Of a DNA stretch of 64,000 nt, positions 62,656-64,000 are shown in pieces (position 1 is the stretch's first letter; each line of letters opens with the position of its first letter). The notes beneath the pieces are model-generated. The model was not told the DNA's origin and did no database searches. It saw nothing but the letters and a program-made list of their open reading frames with translations. Source of the stretch: Cellvibrionaceae bacterium. GTDB lineage: Bacteria > Pseudomonadota > Gammaproteobacteria > Pseudomonadales > Cellvibrionaceae. The translations under genes and the position numbers were made by a program. The DNA is taken from positions 124,001-188,000 of the forward strand of contig JANPZW010000008.1 of NCBI GenBank assembly GCA_024707385.1, in the 5' to 3' direction.

Positions 62656-64000
62656 GTGGCCAAACAACGAAATAAACCTTCGCAGAAACCGGATCAGAAA
62701 AGTGGCTACGCCGGTGACCATCCCAATGAGGTAGCGGTTGAGGCACACCCCGCAACACATGCCGACTATCATCAGCCGTGGGTGACTGATCGCGCCTGGA
62801 TCTGTGGTGTTGCAGGAGTAATTGCGATCATTGTGTCAGCGTATGTGTTTGAGGCTTACGATGTTCTCAACGAGGGCTTCTGGTTAGCCGGCCGGCGCTC
62901 TGACCAGTAATCGCAATGAGGGCATGCTGGCGGCTCTGCTGATCATAGCGTTGGTCATGTCGAGCGTTGAGGTGGTGCGCTTGTCCCGGTTTTATGGCAG
63001 TGAGTTTATCCAGAGATCACCACTTTTACTGAAGCGCGACTACAGCGGCTTTGTTGTCGAATGTGTCAAAAACTACCTTTACTTGATGTTGCTCTTCGGA
63101 CTCGCCCGCTACGGTTACCACACACTCCAGGAATACGGATTCAAGGCCAATCACCAATATTATCAACCTTGGTTCGTGGTGCTGGAGTTTTTGTGGTCGG
63201 TGTTTCTGTGGGCGGGGTTACCGTACATCTTAATTACCCGCGCGTATCGTCACAATCCTCGGAATGATCGGAAGGATCTGGCGACGCTCACCGAAAAAGT
63301 GGTGAAGTTTCTGTGTGTAAAGCTAAAGATCCCAGGCGTGAAGCTGCCGAATTTCGGTATTGATGATAAGCGTGCAGCGCTTGGATTTGCCGTCAAATTT
63401 TTCTTTGTACCAGTCATGACCGTTTTCTTCGTGGACAACTTCGGCGGGTTGGTGAATAACATGGATTACCTGACGGCTGGATTTATCAGTCACTTCACCA
63501 ACGGTACCTATACGTGGGAGCTCGCAGGCAAGGATCTCGGTAATATCGGCACAACTTTGATTTTTAGCTTGGATGTTGGGCTTGCATGGGTCGGGTATAC
63601 GTTGTCATCCCGTTGGCTCGATAACCAAACCGTATCGGCAGAGCCGACTTGGTTAGGCTGGATTGTATGTCTGATCAGCTATCCGCCGTTTCGAGTCATG
63701 GGGGTGGTTTGTGACCGGACCCGGCGAGAAGCTGTATCAAAACCTACCGCATTCACCCCTGGTAAGTCTTTTCGGTGGCATGATGCTGATCAGTTTCCTT
63801 GTTTACATGCTGCCCACTATTTGGTTTGGTGTACGCTTCTCAAATCTTACCCACCGGGGCATCATTCGGAAGGGACCGTTTGCCATAGTGCGCCATCCAG
63901 CTTACGCCGCAAAAAACTTTGGCTGGTGGTGTGTGGGCTTTCCTGTGGCGATCTACATCATGTTTACTTCGAGTTTTTCGTTAGGTGTGTTTTACATCCT
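62656..64000 (+). CDS. Polytopic membrane protein with isoprenylcysteine-methyltransferase-like tail (partial, two frameshifts)
   Basis: The GTG start at 62656 (MAKQRNKPSQKPDQKSGYAG) follows AGGAGCTAGA. The frame breaks near 62889 and again in the G5 run at 63700-63704. The joined reading has helices WICGVAGVIAIIVSAYVFEAY, MLAALLIIALVMSSVEVV, NYLYLMLLFGLARYGYHTL, LGFAVKFFFVPVMTVFFVDNF, TTLIFSLDVGLAWVGYTL and ISYPPFRVMGWFV. Near the window edge it reads RGIIRKGPFAIVRHPAYAAKN, the RHPxY motif of ICMT/PEMT-type membrane methyltransferases. The 3' end lies outside. The function is unknown; a lipid or prenyl methylation role is a guess from that motif. Confidence 0.68.

Noticed and set aside
1..64000. 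CRISPR arrays, tRNA or rRNA genes, prophage structural genes
   Set aside because: I looked for regularly spaced repeats, tRNA-like cloverleaf sequences and phage gene blocks and saw none.

Overview
The window looks like the chromosome of a plant-polysaccharide-degrading gammaproteobacterium, probably of the Cellvibrio/Saccharophagus/Teredinibacter kind. The clues are a secreted GH43 enzyme with a 36-residue polyserine linker and a GlyGly-CTERM tail, and gammaproteobacterial versions of DbpA, RdgC, ArgS, Pgi, IspB and PurU. No single gene fixes the species. The sequence carries more than twenty one-base indels, mostly in homopolymers, that split genes including argS and pgi. Nearly all are probably sequencing or assembly errors, so I annotate the reconstructed genes across the breaks.

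Layout. 0-3 kb: the dbpA 3' end, a tspO relic, an unknown 241-aa protein, a YbiI-type zinc finger protein and a YiiM-type MOSC protein. 3-7 kb: an IS3-family element, a relic of a related orfA, and a secreted serine hydrolase with three domains. 7-26.7 kb: mostly housekeeping genes: an SNF2 ATPase with a conserved-looking partner, a lipoprotein, rdgC, an S9 peptidase, argS, a crotonase/dienoyl-CoA-reductase-like pair, a DUF1287 gene, purU, a DUF2063/DUF692 pair, pgi and ispB.

26.8-36.5 kb: a six-gene unit read in one direction. It encodes a small putative DNA-binding protein, a DUF2170 protein, a PspA-like coiled coil, a YqiJ-like membrane/OB-fold protein, a YqiK-like flotillin and a ~1770-aa AAA-type ATPase. 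Three regularly spaced palindromes TYACATGTRA precede it and a strong terminator ends it. I think this is the best candidate for a coherent, regulated envelope-stress system. 36.5-48.5 kb: an SDR, two paralogous OmpA-like proteins around a DUF2959 lipoprotein, a cytochrome oxidase cluster with fused subunits I and III, small membrane proteins, an ExoD-like protein, a RibD-C reductase and the GH43 enzyme.

48.8-61 kb: an accessory, defence-like island of mixed base composition. It opens with a decayed copy of the 3' end of an SbcC/YhaN-like ATPase gene. Then come an AT-rich GapS4a/GapS4b-like pair, a small coiled-coil protein, a dispersed 148-bp palindromic element, an SbcD/SbcC-like pair, a putative abortive-infection membrane protein followed by a DUF262 protein, and an unknown lipoprotein. 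A second, almost identical IS3 copy in opposite orientation closes it at 61-62.3 kb. The window ends inside a polytopic membrane protein with an isoprenylcysteine-methyltransferase-like tail.
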